In this document: positions 1-8,530 of the stretch, in pieces
Layout of the letters: every line of letters starts with the position of its first letter
Position numbering within the stretch: position 1 is the stretch's first letter
Source: Methyloligella solikamskensis
GTDB lineage: Bacteria > Pseudomonadota > Alphaproteobacteria > Rhizobiales > Methyloligellaceae
Reading direction: 5' to 3'
Assembly (NCBI RefSeq): GCF_042676065.1
Contig: NZ_JBHTJO010000001.1
Span: 1,240,001-1,304,000 of the forward strand
DNA: 64,000 bases
Program-made: the position numbers and the translations under genes
The notes under the pieces: model-generated
The model's input: only the letters and a program-made list of their open reading frames with translations
The model's database searches: none
Told to the model about the DNA's origin: nothing

Positions 1-1118
1 ATGGTGGAGACATTCTGGTCGATCAGATCTTCCACGGCGAGGGTGACGTTTGCTTCGCGCGGGGTGACGACGTCGGCATAGGGCGAGAGCGCGCGCTGCA
101 CGTAATAGAGTGGCGACAGCAGCGGCTGGGCGGCTTCCCGGGATTCGCCGGAGATGATGCCGACCCGATGCCATTGGGAGCGGCCGTCGAGAAGCTGCAC
201 CGCGCCGGCGGAGGTCTCGGCCCGGATCTGGAGGCGCGCGATCTGGTTGCGGATCTCAAGCGGCAGGTCGAATTCGACGGTCGCCTCGCGCTTGCCGTCG
301 GGGATGCGGAAGGCGGCCTCACCGAGGGGCTCGGCGCGGGCTGTGAGGGCCTGCACCGTGCCGGAGCGTGGGCCTTCGGCGGCACTGGTGACCTTGGCCT
401 GTAGGGCCGTGGCATCGCCGGTGCTCCGGCCCAGCAGAAGCGGGGCGTCCTCCCTGCCGGGGCGCAGGATGCGCAAGGAGCCGGTGCCGCCGGCGAGGCC
501 GGCAAGGGTTTCGGCAAACGCTTCGCTGGCGCCGTAATCGATGCCGTCGGTGAGCCACAGCACGCTGTAATCGGTACGGTCGCCGAGCTGGCTTTCAAGC
601 TTCTCCGCCAGGCCCGCGCGGTCCGGCGCGTAAGGCTTCGGTGCGAGTCCCGCGGCGCGCTCGCGCGCCCGGCCCGCATCGTCTGGCTCGCTCAAGGTCT
701 CGCCTTTTGCGGTCGGTGCGAGAACCACGGGCTTGCCTTCGCGGGCGGCCTCGTCGAGGGCGGCGGTGATGGCTTCGCGGCGCTCTGCCCAATGGCTGGC
801 GCTGGCCCAACCGTTATCGACCACCAGAAGCAGCGGACCTTCGCCGGCGGCGGTATCGGTCTCCGGATTGAGCACGGGCTGGGAGAGGGCGAGCACGATG
901 AGCGCTGCGAGCAACATGCGCAGAAGCGTGAGCCACCATGGGCTGTGGGCCGGGGTCTCCTCGGTGGTCTGGAGATCCTTCAGGAGCCGGGTCGGCGGAA
1001 AGTTGATGCGCTGGGGGCTCGGCGGGGTGAGCCGCATCAGCCACCAGATGGCGGGGAGCGCGGCCAGGCCGAGCAGCACCCAGGGCTGCAATATGCCGAG
1101 GGAACCCAGGGTGATCAT
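1..1118 (-). CDS. BatA/DUF4159-type membrane protein, 3' end outside window
   Basis: Partial gene: 372 codons are open from an ATG at 1118 to the window edge, so the C-terminal part is missing. The N-terminus has two membrane segments, at about residues 12-28 and 60-80. This is the double-transmembrane N-terminus of BatA-like proteins, which in this setting usually carry a C-terminal DUF4159 domain. That domain would lie outside the window. The start codon overlaps the stop of the DUF58 gene as ATGA, so the two are probably translationally coupled. With MoxR and DUF58 it forms the usual three-gene cluster, thought to act in chaperone-like assembly or envelope stress. The exact role is not known. 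Confidence 0.8.
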   Translation of the reverse strand, partial: MITLGSLGILQPWVLLGLAALPAIWWLMRLTPPSPQRINFPPTRLLKDLQTTEETPAHSPWWLTLLRMLLAALIVLALSQPVLNPETDTAAGEGPLLLVVDNGWASASHWAERREAITAALDEAAREGKPVVLAPTAKGETLSEPDDAGRARERAAGLAPKPYAPDRAGLAEKLESQLGDRTDYSVLWLTDGIDYGASEAFAETLAGLAGGTGSLRILRPGREDAPLLLGRSTGDATALQAKVTSAAEGPRSGTVQALTARAEPLGEAAFRIPDGKREATVEFDLPLEIRNQIARLQIRAETSAGAVQLLDGRSQWHRVGIISGESREAAQPLLSPLYYVQRALSPYADVVTPREANVTLAVEDLIDQNVST

Positions 1119-2047
1119 GACGCCGGCTCGCTTCCGCGGGCGGTGGGCTGACGGAACTGGTAGCTCTGCTCCAGCCCGGCGAGGCGGTTATGGATCGACA
1201 GAAGCGCCTCTCCGGCTGGGCGGTCCGTGTGGTGCAGGAAGACAGACCAGCCGAGGCGCCTTGCGAGCGCGTTTAGCCCGTCGCGGTGATCCTGCAGGCG
1301 TTCCGCGTAGGCCTCGCGCAGGTTCTCAGCGCGTCCGGCGATGACCCGGTCGCCGCCTTCCGCATCGGTGAACTCCGTGCGCCCCTCGTAGGGAAGCGTC
1401 TCTTCGGCGGGATCGAAGACCTGGATCATGTGGCCGCGCACGCCCTGGGCCGCGATGGCCTCGACGGCCTTTGCCGTGTCGGCGACGGGTTCAAGGAAGT
1501 CGCTCAACAAAATGCACTCGGAGAAGCGGTTGAGGGGCGCTGCCGGGGGCAAGCTGCCGCCGCGCTGGGATTCGCGCACCAGGATCTCCGCGAGGCGCCG
1601 CGTTGCGTGGCGGCCGGTCATGGGCGCGTGCCCCAGGAAGCCGACCCGTTCGCCGGCGCGGATCAGAAGCTCGCAAAGCGCCAGGGCCAGAACGGCCGCG
1701 CGGCTATCCTTGTAGGTGCCGGAAAGGGACGAGCGGAACTGCATGGAAGGGGAGAGATCGGTCCAGAGCCAGACCGTGTGGGCTGCCTCCCATTCGCGCT
1801 CGCGCACATAGAGATGGTCGGAGCCTGCCGAGCGGCGCCAGTCGATCCCGGACAGGGAATCGTTCTCGTCGAAATAGCGGAACTGCCAGAAGGTCTCGCC
1901 GGGACCGGCACGGCGGCGGCCGTGGGTTCCGTAGGTCACCGTGTGGGCGACACGCTGGGCCTCGAGAAGAAGCGCAGGCATGCGGTCGGCGAGGCTATGC
2001 GCCTCGGTGACCTCAGGCGGTAGCGTGTGGGCCATTTTCTGGGCCAA
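1115..2047 (-). CDS. DUF58 domain protein
   Basis: 310-residue cytoplasmic protein of the DUF58 family, partners of MoxR AAA+ ATPases. The family signature IDWRRSA is at residues 68-74. A vWA-like metal site of the form DxSxS (DLSPSM) is at 97-102, which suggests a von Willebrand A fold that binds a divalent metal. It lies 26 bp downstream of moxR and overlaps the next gene by 4 bp, so the three genes form one operon. A second in-frame ATG four codons in is an alternative start. The biological substrate is not known. Family assignment is firm and function is inferred. Confidence 0.88.
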   Translation of the reverse strand: MAQKMAHTLPPEVTEAHSLADRMPALLLEAQRVAHTVTYGTHGRRRAGPGETFWQFRYFDENDSLSGIDWRRSAGSDHLYVREREWEAAHTVWLWTDLSPSMQFRSSLSGTYKDSRAAVLALALCELLIRAGERVGFLGHAPMTGRHATRRLAEILVRESQRGGSLPPAAPLNRFSECILLSDFLEPVADTAKAVEAIAAQGVRGHMIQVFDPAEETLPYEGRTEFTDAEGGDRVIAGRAENLREAYAERLQDHRDGLNALARRLGWSVFLHHTDRPAGEALLSIHNRLAGLEQSYQFRQPTARGSEPAS

Positions 2048-2073
2048 AAAGCGATCCTATCGAAGAGTGATCC

Positions 2074-3072
2074 TTATTGCAGCGGCTCGACCAGGCGGGC
2101 CACCAGATCCGAAATGTGGATGCCTTCGGCGCGCGCCGTGAAGGTCAGCGCCATGCGGTGCTTCAGCACCGGCTCGGCGAGCTCGACCACATCGTCGACG
2201 GAGGGCGCGAGCCGCCCCTCGATCATCGCCTTGGCGCGGACGGCCAGCATCAGCGCCTGGCTGGCGCGGGGCCCGGGCCCCCAGGCGATCAGCTCGTCGA
2301 GCTCTGCATTGGCGGTCTGGCCCGGACGGGCGGAGCGGACCAGCTGGAGGATCGCGTCCACCACCTGATCGCCGACGGGAAGCTGTCGCACCAGGCTCTG
2401 GGCCAGCATCAACTCCTCGGCGCTGAGTATGGTGTGGAGCTCGCGGCGATCCACGCCGGTGGTCGCCATGAGCATACGGCGCTCGGCAAGCTCATCCGGG
2501 TAGGAGACGTCGATCTGCAGCAGGAAACGGTCGAGCTGTGCTTCGGGCAGGGGATAGGTGCCCTCCTGCTCCAGCGGATTCTGGGTCGCCAGCACGTGGA
2601 ACGGCTGGGGCACGTCGTGGCGATGACCCGCCACGCTGACATGGTTTTCCTGCATGGCCTGAAGCAGCGCCGACTGGGTCTTGGGGCTGGCGCGGTTGAT
2701 CTCGTCGGCCATCAGAAGCTGGGTGAAGACGGGGCCGGCCACGAAGCGGAAGCTGCGCTCGCCGCCCGGGCTTTCCTCCAGCACCTCGGAACCGAGAATG
2801 TCTGAGGGCATTAGGTCCGGGGTGAACTGAATGCGCTTGTTGTCGAGACCGAGCACGGCGCCGAGCGCTTCGACGAGGCTGGTCTTGGCGAGGCCCGGCA
2901 CGCCAATCAGGAGCGCATGGCCGCCGGAGAGCAGGGTGATGAGGGTCAGGTCTATGACCTTCTCCTGGCCGAAGATCACCGAGCTGGTGGCTTCGCGCAC
3001 ATCCTGGATCTTGCCGCCGACCTCCTCGATCAGGTCGACAAGTTCGTCTTCAGTCGGGTTGGATATTGTCAT
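2074..3072 (-). CDS. MoxR-family AAA+ ATPase
   Basis: 332-residue AAA+ ATPase of the MoxR class. Walker A (GVPGLAKTS) is at residues 57-65, Walker B with MADEINRA at about 121-128, sensor ATQNP at 162-166, and the MoxR-typical stretch GTYPLPEAQLDRF follows. MoxR proteins act with vWA/DUF58 partners as ATP-driven chaperones in assembling or activating protein complexes. An upstream extension of the frame to 3210 exists, but I chose the ATG at 3072 because family homology begins there. First gene of the operon with DUF58 and the BatA-like protein, and divergent from the DUF1285 gene across about 200 bp. Confidence 0.92.
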   Translation of the reverse strand: MTISNPTEDELVDLIEEVGGKIQDVREATSSVIFGQEKVIDLTLITLLSGGHALLIGVPGLAKTSLVEALGAVLGLDNKRIQFTPDLMPSDILGSEVLEESPGGERSFRFVAGPVFTQLLMADEINRASPKTQSALLQAMQENHVSVAGHRHDVPQPFHVLATQNPLEQEGTYPLPEAQLDRFLLQIDVSYPDELAERRMLMATTGVDRRELHTILSAEELMLAQSLVRQLPVGDQVVDAILQLVRSARPGQTANAELDELIAWGPGPRASQALMLAVRAKAMIEGRLAPSVDDVVELAEPVLKHRMALTFTARAEGIHISDLVARLVEPLQ

Positions 3073-3278
3073 GCGTACCGTCGTGGGTTCGTCGGGCGAA
3101 AAGAAAAGGCCCGGAGCGATCGAATTGAATACTCGGCCGGACAGCGTGTGGATCACCAGTCTCGGCGGCAATTTGGTTACAATAGTGACCGCTTGAAGCT
3201 GATTGACCAAGCAATCTAGGGGCGATCGCGGGCTCCAGGGATTAAATTTTGTTCATAGCCAGGGATGCGGTTCAAGAC

Positions 3279-3830
3279 ATGGCTCAAGACAGGCAACAGG
3301 AAGCAGCGGAAGAGCTGGCCAAGATCCGGGGCGGCGAAGCGCCGAAGAAGACCAAGCCGGACCCGGAGTTTTGCGGCGATATCGGCATGAAAATCGCCCG
3401 GGACGGCACCTGGTACTACCAGGGTAGTCCCATCAAGCGGATCGCCCTCTCCAAGCTGTTCTCCACGGTGCTCCGGAAGGAAGAGGACGGCGTTCACTAT
3501 CTCGTGACCCCGGTCGAGAAGGTGTCCGTCGAGGTGGAGGATTCGCCCTTTGTCGCAGTGGAGATGACCGTCGAAGGAGAGGGGAAGGATCAGGCCCTGA
3601 CCTTCCGCACCAATCTCGACGACGAGGTGACGGCCGATGGGGAGCATCCCTTGAGCTTCCGGCCCGAGGACGATGGCAGCTTCACGCCGTTCGTGCGGGT
3701 GCGGGGCGCGCTCGAAGCGCGAATTGCGCGCTCGGTGTTCTACGATCTCGTCGAGCTCGCGGCGGAGAAGGACAGCCAGCTCGGCATCTGGAGCGGCGGC
3801 AGCTTCTTCGCCTTTCCCGAGAGCGAATAA
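3279..3830 (+). CDS. DUF1285 domain protein
   Basis: 183-residue soluble protein of the DUF1285 family, which is common in alphaproteobacteria. The family-like stretch GDIGMKIARDGTWYYQGSPI lies near residues 35-54. The ATG at 3279 is preferred to an in-frame TTG ten codons upstream. It is divergent from the MoxR operon, an arrangement seen in many Hyphomicrobiales. There is no signal peptide or membrane segment. The function is not established, and only the family and synteny support the call. Confidence 0.85.
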   Translation: MAQDRQQEAAEELAKIRGGEAPKKTKPDPEFCGDIGMKIARDGTWYYQGSPIKRIALSKLFSTVLRKEEDGVHYLVTPVEKVSVEVEDSPFVAVEMTVEGEGKDQALTFRTNLDDEVTADGEHPLSFRPEDDGSFTPFVRVRGALEARIARSVFYDLVELAAEKDSQLGIWSGGSFFAFPESE

Positions 3831-3941
3831 GATCAATCGAGGCGGAAGGCTCTGCACGCTGTCGCCTTGAGCGCCCGCGCCCGTTATGCTGGTCACGGAG
3901 CGAATGGCTCATGGGAGGATAAGAGAGGCTGACGGTCTTAT

Positions 3942-4202
3942 ATGCTGCGCGTTCTTCTAATCAATATCCTGCTGTTTTCACTGCCTTTTATCGCTTATGC
4001 GGGCTATGTCCTGCTGACCAAGAACGCCAACAGCGCTTCGGCTTGGGACAACGTGCCGATTCTCTGGCTGCTCGCTGCGGGCTTCGCGCTGCTTTTCATC
4101 GGCATGGTGTGGCTGGTGTCCTTTGACAGCGGCGCTCCGGGCGCCAAATATCATCCGCCGGTCTATGAGGATGGCGTCATCAAACCTGGCTATGTCGAAT
4201 GA
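3942..4202 (+). CDS. small two-helix membrane protein, DUF6111-like
   Basis: 86-residue protein with two hydrophobic helices, at about residues 5-25 and 40-60, and a C-terminal tail with the motif KYHPPVYEDG. This layout resembles the DUF6111 family found upstream of CCA-adding enzymes in Hyphomicrobiales, which matches its place 64 bp before cca. It probably sits in the inner membrane. No enzymatic motif is visible and the function is unknown. Confidence 0.75.
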   Translation: MLRVLLINILLFSLPFIAYAGYVLLTKNANSASAWDNVPILWLLAAGFALLFIGMVWLVSFDSGAPGAKYHPPVYEDGVIKPGYVE

Positions 4203-4266
4203 GCGTTGTCGCTCAAGATAGGCGTGTGAGCGCATTTCTGAACGTAGAATATTCCTGACGTAGAGA

Positions 4267-5499
4267 ATGTCCCTTCCATCGGTAAAAGATGCGCCTTGGT
4301 TCAAGGCGCCTGCGACGCAAGCCGTCTTCGCCGCGCTGAACAAGGACGGTGCCGAGACGCGAATTGTCGGCGGCGCCGTGCGCAACGGCCTCATGGGGCT
4401 CAACGTGGCGGAGGTTGATTTTGCCTCCACGGCGGAGCCAGAGCAGGTGGTCAAGCTGGCGGAAGCGGCCGGGCTGAAGGCGGTGCCCACGGGGCTGGAG
4501 CATGGCACGGTGACGGTGGTGACCGATGGCGTTGGCCACGAGGTCACGACCTTGCGGGAGGACGTCGAGACGGATGGCCGTCACGCGACCGTGCGCTTCA
4601 CGACCGATTGGGCGGCCGATGCGAGCCGGCGGGACTTCACCCTGAACGCGCTTTATGCGGATGCGGACGGCACCGTCCACGATCCGCTTGGCGGCTATGA
4701 GGATCTGGAAGCGGGGCGTATCCGCTTCATCGGCGATCCGGCGGCGCGGATCGCAGAAGACTATTTGCGCATCCTCCGCTTCTTCCGGTTCTTTGCAATT
4801 TACGGGAAGGGGACGATCGACGCAGACGGGCTTTCCGCGTGCGTCCGGCTTCGCGACGGGCTCGACGGACTCTCGGCGGAGCGGGTCTGGGGCGAGATGA
4901 AGCGCCTGCTCGTGGCGCCGCGCGCCAAAGAGGTTGTCGGGCTTCTCTACGATTATGGGCTGCTGCCGCAGATCTTAGGGAGCGCGCCGCGGCTGCCGCA
5001 ATTCGACAGGCTCGCCGAGATCGAGGCGGTGGTGGGCGCGGCGCCCAATGCTGCCCTGCGGCTGGCGGCGCTTGCCGTCTACGTCGAAGACGATTTGGAA
5101 CGGCTCACGGAGCGGTTCCGCCTGAGCAATGCGGAATCTGCCGTTCTCGAAGAGGTCGTCGACGTGCTGCAGATCGAAAAGGCGCCGGACGAGGCGACCG
5201 GCAAGCATCTTCTCTATCGGCTTGGGCCGGACTCCTATCGCCGGCGGGTGCTGACGACCTGGATGGAGGAGGGGGCTGCGCCGGACGATGATGCGTGGAC
5301 GGCCGCCTATGAGCTTCCCGACCGCTGGCAGGCGCCGGAGTTTCCCCTGAAGGGCGAGGATGTGATGGCGATGGGCGTGCCCAGCGGGCCTCAGGTGGGC
5401 CGCATCTTGCGAGTGGTCGAGCGGACCTGGATCGAGGCTGGCTTTGAAGGCGAGCGCGAGGTCCTTCTCAAGCAGGCGGAAGCTGCCTCGAAGGCGTAG
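4267..5499 (+). CDS. cca: CCA tRNA nucleotidyltransferase
   Basis: 410-residue enzyme that adds or repairs the 3' CCA end of tRNAs using CTP and ATP. The nucleotidyltransferase head has GGAVRN at about residues 37-42, the RRDFTLNAL motif at about 123-131, and the AEDYLRILRFFRFF motif near 162-175. The catalytic carboxylate pair, normally DxD, reads E-V-D here (residues about 52-54), a conservative change checked in the DNA. The helical C-terminal tRNA-binding region is complete, and the length is normal for the alphaproteobacterial form. It probably follows the small membrane protein upstream in one transcript. Confidence 0.93.
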   Translation: MSLPSVKDAPWFKAPATQAVFAALNKDGAETRIVGGAVRNGLMGLNVAEVDFASTAEPEQVVKLAEAAGLKAVPTGLEHGTVTVVTDGVGHEVTTLREDVETDGRHATVRFTTDWAADASRRDFTLNALYADADGTVHDPLGGYEDLEAGRIRFIGDPAARIAEDYLRILRFFRFFAIYGKGTIDADGLSACVRLRDGLDGLSAERVWGEMKRLLVAPRAKEVVGLLYDYGLLPQILGSAPRLPQFDRLAEIEAVVGAAPNAALRLAALAVYVEDDLERLTERFRLSNAESAVLEEVVDVLQIEKAPDEATGKHLLYRLGPDSYRRRVLTTWMEEGAAPDDDAWTAAYELPDRWQAPEFPLKGEDVMAMGVPSGPQVGRILRVVERTWIEAGFEGEREVLLKQAEAASKA

Positions 5500-5521
5500 C
5501 GGTCAGGCTTGACGGCGAGAG

Positions 5522-5547
5522 AAGACGGCGTTCGAAAACGCCGCCTT
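5522..5547. terminator. hairpin between convergent genes
   Basis: Inverted repeat CGGCGTT/AACGCCG at 5526-5543 with loop CGAA. Three more pairs flank one mismatch. It lies between the convergent cca and the glyoxalase-like gene. There is no long T-run on either strand, so it is at best a weak bidirectional terminator. Confidence 0.45.
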
Positions 5548-5560
5548 CCTTGGTCCCCGC

Positions 5561-6007
5561 TTAGGCTATCGGGTCGAGTTCCATGTGTGGCCGACCGTCC
5601 GAGGTTTTCTCGGTGGTGCGGCCCGTCTCGTCGACAATGCAGGAGACGCGCTGCCGGTAGGCCGAGAAACTGTCGAAGGTCACAACGTCGACGGGCTCTT
5701 GGAACTGCACCGTTATGCGGACACGGCCAGATGGTCCCATCTGCTGGATGGCGACGAGCTCACCCGTAAAGGGCTGGCCGAGATAATGACCCCGCACCTT
5801 CGTGCCGAGGGCCAGCGGCCTGCGGGGCGGCCGGTTTCCCAGCGCTGCGTGGAGCGTGTTCCAGTCACGATAGCCGTGGCGATTGGCTATACGCTCCAGG
5901 GATTGTCCATGGCTGATGGTGGTGCCGAAGGCGGCCAGGTCCTGCCGGAGCTGGCGTGCCTCGGTCTTCAGGTCGGATAGGGGCGGCAGTGTAATGGGCG
6001 TCGTCAT
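5561..6007 (-). CDS. glyoxalase-superfamily-related protein (Glyoxalase_8-like)
   Basis: 148-residue protein. The first 60 residues carry a helix-rich motif with LKxEARxLRQDLAAFG, ISHGQSLE and HGYRDWNTLHA. This matches a small domain annotated in the databases as glyoxalase-related, often as the N-terminal half of larger proteins. The second half has no recognisable catalytic residues. The ATG at 6007 follows an AGAGG ribosome binding site and is preferred to the start eight codons upstream. The gene stands alone and is convergent with cca. Enzymatic activity is not implied by the sequence. Confidence 0.72.
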   Translation of the reverse strand: MTTPITLPPLSDLKTEARQLRQDLAAFGTTISHGQSLERIANRHGYRDWNTLHAALGNRPPRRPLALGTKVRGHYLGQPFTGELVAIQQMGPSGRVRITVQFQEPVDVVTFDSFSAYRQRVSCIVDETGRTTEKTSDGRPHMELDPIA

Positions 6008-6230
6008 CGCGAACCTCTCGCAATTCCGCATGCCGACGATGGTGGAGCAATCGCTCCCGATGGGGCTCGCCTTGCCATCTGCGCCGGATGCCTGGGTTGC
6101 GATCGGGCCGATGTGTCGTCTTGTAGGAAGGGCTCTACCTTAAGCGTGTGCTTGCGAGCGGCTGGGGCCTTCACCCGAAGCGGTAGATAGGGAGCCGCCG
6201 GTCCGCTGTCAATCGGGCGTGGCAGGGGCC

Positions 6231-6268
6231 AAAAGAAAAGCCGCGCCCCTCAGGTTGAGGGACGCGGC
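6231..6268 (-). terminator. rho-independent terminator of groESL
   Basis: On the minus strand, a stem of GCCGCG plus CCCTCA pairs with GAGGG plus CGCGGC around a 4-nt loop (6240-6268). It is followed by the tract TTTTCTTTT (6239-6231). It sits 33 bp past the groEL stop codon, where the groESL transcript should end. Confidence 0.9.
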
Positions 6269-6300
6269 CTGTTCGTTTCAAAGAGGCTTGGGTGCGTGGC

Positions 6301-7941
6301 TTAGAAGCCCATGCCGCCCATATCGCCCATGCCGCCCGGCATGGCCGGAGCAGGGTTCTTCTGGGGATGCTCGGCGACCATGGCCTCGGTGGTGATCAGG
6401 AGGCCGGCGACGGAGGCTGCATCCTGCAGCGCGGTGCGCACGACCTTGACCGGATCGATCACGCCTTCCTTGACCAGGTCGAGATACTCACCCGTCTGGG
6501 CGTTGTAACCGTAGCCGTAATCGTCCTTCTCGAGCACCTTGCCGGCCACGACCGCGCCATCCTCGCCGGCATTCTCGGCGATCTGGCGGATCGGCGCCTG
6601 AAGCGCGCGGCGAACGATGTTCACGCCGACGCTCTGGTCCTCGTTCTCAGGCTTCAGCCCGTCGAGGGACTTCACGGTGCGGAGCAGAGCCACGCCGCCG
6701 CCGGGGGAGATGCCTTCCTCCACGGCTGCGCGGGTCGCGTTGAGCGCGTCGTCGACGCGATCCTTCTTCTCCTTCACCTCGACCTCGGTGGCACCACCGA
6801 CGCGGATCACCGCAACACCGCCGGCGAGCTTCGCCAGACGCTCCTGCAGCTTCTCCTTGTCGTAGTCCGACGAGGTCTCCTCGATCTGCGCGCGGATCTG
6901 GGAGACGCGGGATTCGATCTCCTTCTTGTCGCCGGCGCCATCGACGATGGTGGTGTCGTCCTTGGTGATCTGGACCTTCTTGGCCTGGCCCAGCATGTCG
7001 AGGGTCACGCCCTCAAGTTTGATGCCGAGATCCTCGGAGATCATCTGACCGCCGGTCAGAACCGCGATGTCCTGGAGCATGGCTTTGCGGCGATCGCCGA
7101 AGCCAGGCGCCTTGACGGCAGCGACCTTCAGGCCGCCGCGCAGCTTGTTGACCACGAGGGTGGCCAGGGCCTCGCCCTCGACGTCCTCGGCGATGATCAG
7201 AAGCGGACGGCCGGACTGGACCACGGCTTCCAGGAGGGGAAGCATGGTCTGAAGCCCGGTGAGCTTTTTCTCGTGGATGAGGATGTAGGGGTTCTCCAGC
7301 TCGACGCGCATCTTCTCGGCGTCGGTGATGAAGTAGGGCGAGAGGTAGCCTCGGTCGAACTGCATGCCCTCGACGACCTCAAGCTCGGTCTCGAGCGCCT
7401 TGGCTTCCTCGACGGTGATCACGCCGTCATTGCCGACCTTCTCCATGGCCTCGGAGATGAGGCGGCCGATCTCGGCGTCGCCATTGGCGGAGATGGTGCC
7501 GACCTGGGCGATCTCGCCGGAGCCGGTGATCTTCTTCGACTTGGACTTCAGCTCCTCGACGACCTTGGCAACGGCCATGTCGACGCCGCGCTTCAGGTCC
7601 ATGGGGTTGGCGCCGGCCGCGACCGACTTCAGGCCTTCCTTGACGATGGACTGTGCGAGGACGGTGGCGGTGGTGGTGCCGTCACCAGCGGTGTCGTTGG
7701 TCTTGGAAGCGACCTCCTTCACCATCTGGGCGCCCATGTTCTCGAACCTGTCCTCAAGTTCGATTTCCTTGGCGACGCTCACACCGTCCTTGGTGATGCG
7801 GGGCGCGCCGAAGGACTTCTCCAACACCACGTTGCGGCCTTTCGGGCCGAGGGTCACCTTGACCGCATTGGCTAGGATGTCGACGCCGCGGAGCATGCGC
7901 TCGCGGGCGTCTTGGGAAAATCTCACGTCTTTTGCAGACAT
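6301..7941 (-). CDS. groEL: chaperonin GroEL (60 kDa)
   Basis: 546-residue chaperonin subunit of the double-ring ATP-driven folding machine in the cytoplasm. It has the normal length, the conserved N-terminus (AKDVRFSQDARERML), the ATP-binding GPKGRNV and DGTTTATVLAQ stretches, and the usual Gly-Met-rich C-terminus ending GGMGDMGGMGF. GGAGAA precedes the ATG at a good distance. It is the second gene of the groES-groEL operon, 43 bp after groES, and is closed by a strong terminator. Regulation through the CIRCE element upstream of groES is likely. Confidence 0.98.
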   Translation of the reverse strand: MSAKDVRFSQDARERMLRGVDILANAVKVTLGPKGRNVVLEKSFGAPRITKDGVSVAKEIELEDRFENMGAQMVKEVASKTNDTAGDGTTTATVLAQSIVKEGLKSVAAGANPMDLKRGVDMAVAKVVEELKSKSKKITGSGEIAQVGTISANGDAEIGRLISEAMEKVGNDGVITVEEAKALETELEVVEGMQFDRGYLSPYFITDAEKMRVELENPYILIHEKKLTGLQTMLPLLEAVVQSGRPLLIIAEDVEGEALATLVVNKLRGGLKVAAVKAPGFGDRRKAMLQDIAVLTGGQMISEDLGIKLEGVTLDMLGQAKKVQITKDDTTIVDGAGDKKEIESRVSQIRAQIEETSSDYDKEKLQERLAKLAGGVAVIRVGGATEVEVKEKKDRVDDALNATRAAVEEGISPGGGVALLRTVKSLDGLKPENEDQSVGVNIVRRALQAPIRQIAENAGEDGAVVAGKVLEKDDYGYGYNAQTGEYLDLVKEGVIDPVKVVRTALQDAASVAGLLITTEAMVAEHPQKNPAPAMPGGMGDMGGMGF

Positions 7942-7984
7942 GGCTCGTTCTCCGTGAATGAAATGAAATTATGCAGCGTGTTGG

Positions 7985-8299
7985 TTACGCGGCCTTTTTG
8001 GCGGACGCGGTGCCCTCGAGGATGCCGAGGATGTCGCTCTCCTTCATGATGAGCAGGTCCTCGCCGTCGATCTTGACCTCGGTGCCCGACCACTTGCCGA
8101 ACAGAACGCGGTCGCCGGCCTTCACCTCGAGCGGCTGGACCTGACCTTTCTCGTCGCGGGCGCCGGGGCCCACGGCGACGACTTCGCCTTCGGAGGGCTT
8201 CTCCTTGGCGGTCTCGGGAATGATAATTCCGCCCTTCGTCTTTTCGCCTTCTTCAAGACGGCGCACGACGACGCGGTCATGCAACGGACGAAACTGCAT
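7985..8299 (-). CDS. groES: co-chaperonin GroES (10 kDa)
   Basis: 104-residue co-chaperonin that caps the GroEL ring. The start MQFRPLHDRVVVRR and the mobile-loop region EKTKGGIIIPETAKEKP are typical. Length is slightly above the 95-97 usual for the family, because of a short Ala/Lys-rich C-terminal tail common in alphaproteobacteria. The AGAGGAGAA ribosome binding site precedes the ATG. It is the first gene of the operon with groEL, with a CIRCE operator and promoter 70-110 bp upstream. Confidence 0.98.
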   Translation of the reverse strand: MQFRPLHDRVVVRRLEEGEKTKGGIIIPETAKEKPSEGEVVAVGPGARDEKGQVQPLEVKAGDRVLFGKWSGTEVKIDGEDLLIMKESDILGILEGTASAKKAA

Positions 8300-8367
8300 G
8301 GCTTTGTTCTCCTCTAACCAAATTTTCCCGTTGATCGGGCGCTAGAAATACCGGCCCGTTCGGCGGC

Positions 8368-8396
8368 TATGTAGCGACAGTTGTTAGCACTTTCAA
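8368..8396 (-). promoter_or_regulatory. candidate sigma-70 promoter of groESL
   Basis: On the minus strand, TTGAAA (8396-8391) is followed after 17 bp by TACATA (8373-8368). The -35 match is strong and the -10 match is moderate. The -35 box lies inside the CIRCE element, so HrcA bound there would block polymerase. Confidence 0.55.
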
Positions 8397-8410
8397 TAGG
8401 AGAGTGCCAG
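8384..8410. promoter_or_regulatory. CIRCE operator (HrcA binding site)
   Basis: Inverted repeat TTAGCACTT-N9-GAGTGCCAG, with exactly the 9-nt spacer of the CIRCE element (consensus TTAGCACTC-N9-GAGTGCTAA). Three positions differ from consensus. It lies 85 bp upstream of groES. HrcA repression of groESL through CIRCE is well established in alphaproteobacteria. The hrcA gene is not in this window. Confidence 0.85.
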
Positions 8411-8530
8411 CTTGGTAGCAGCCTAGCCAGACGGCTGCTAGTTGCCTGAAATCTCTCAATAAAACCTGGACATGGTCGGCGCGGGACGATTTAATTTTGA
8501 GTCTTACAAGACCAAAGCAGGGGCTTTTCG

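Noticed and set aside
23..810. Several overlapping frames at the left edge on both strands
   Set aside because: The frame from 1118 to the edge is open for 372 codons with a membrane-protein start and couples to the DUF58 gene. The others are shadows.
6292..7875. Long plus-strand open frame opposite groEL (527 codons)
   Set aside because: It is a mirror of a certain gene on the other strand. High GC and GC-rich third positions make long antisense frames common here, and the product has no recognisable family.
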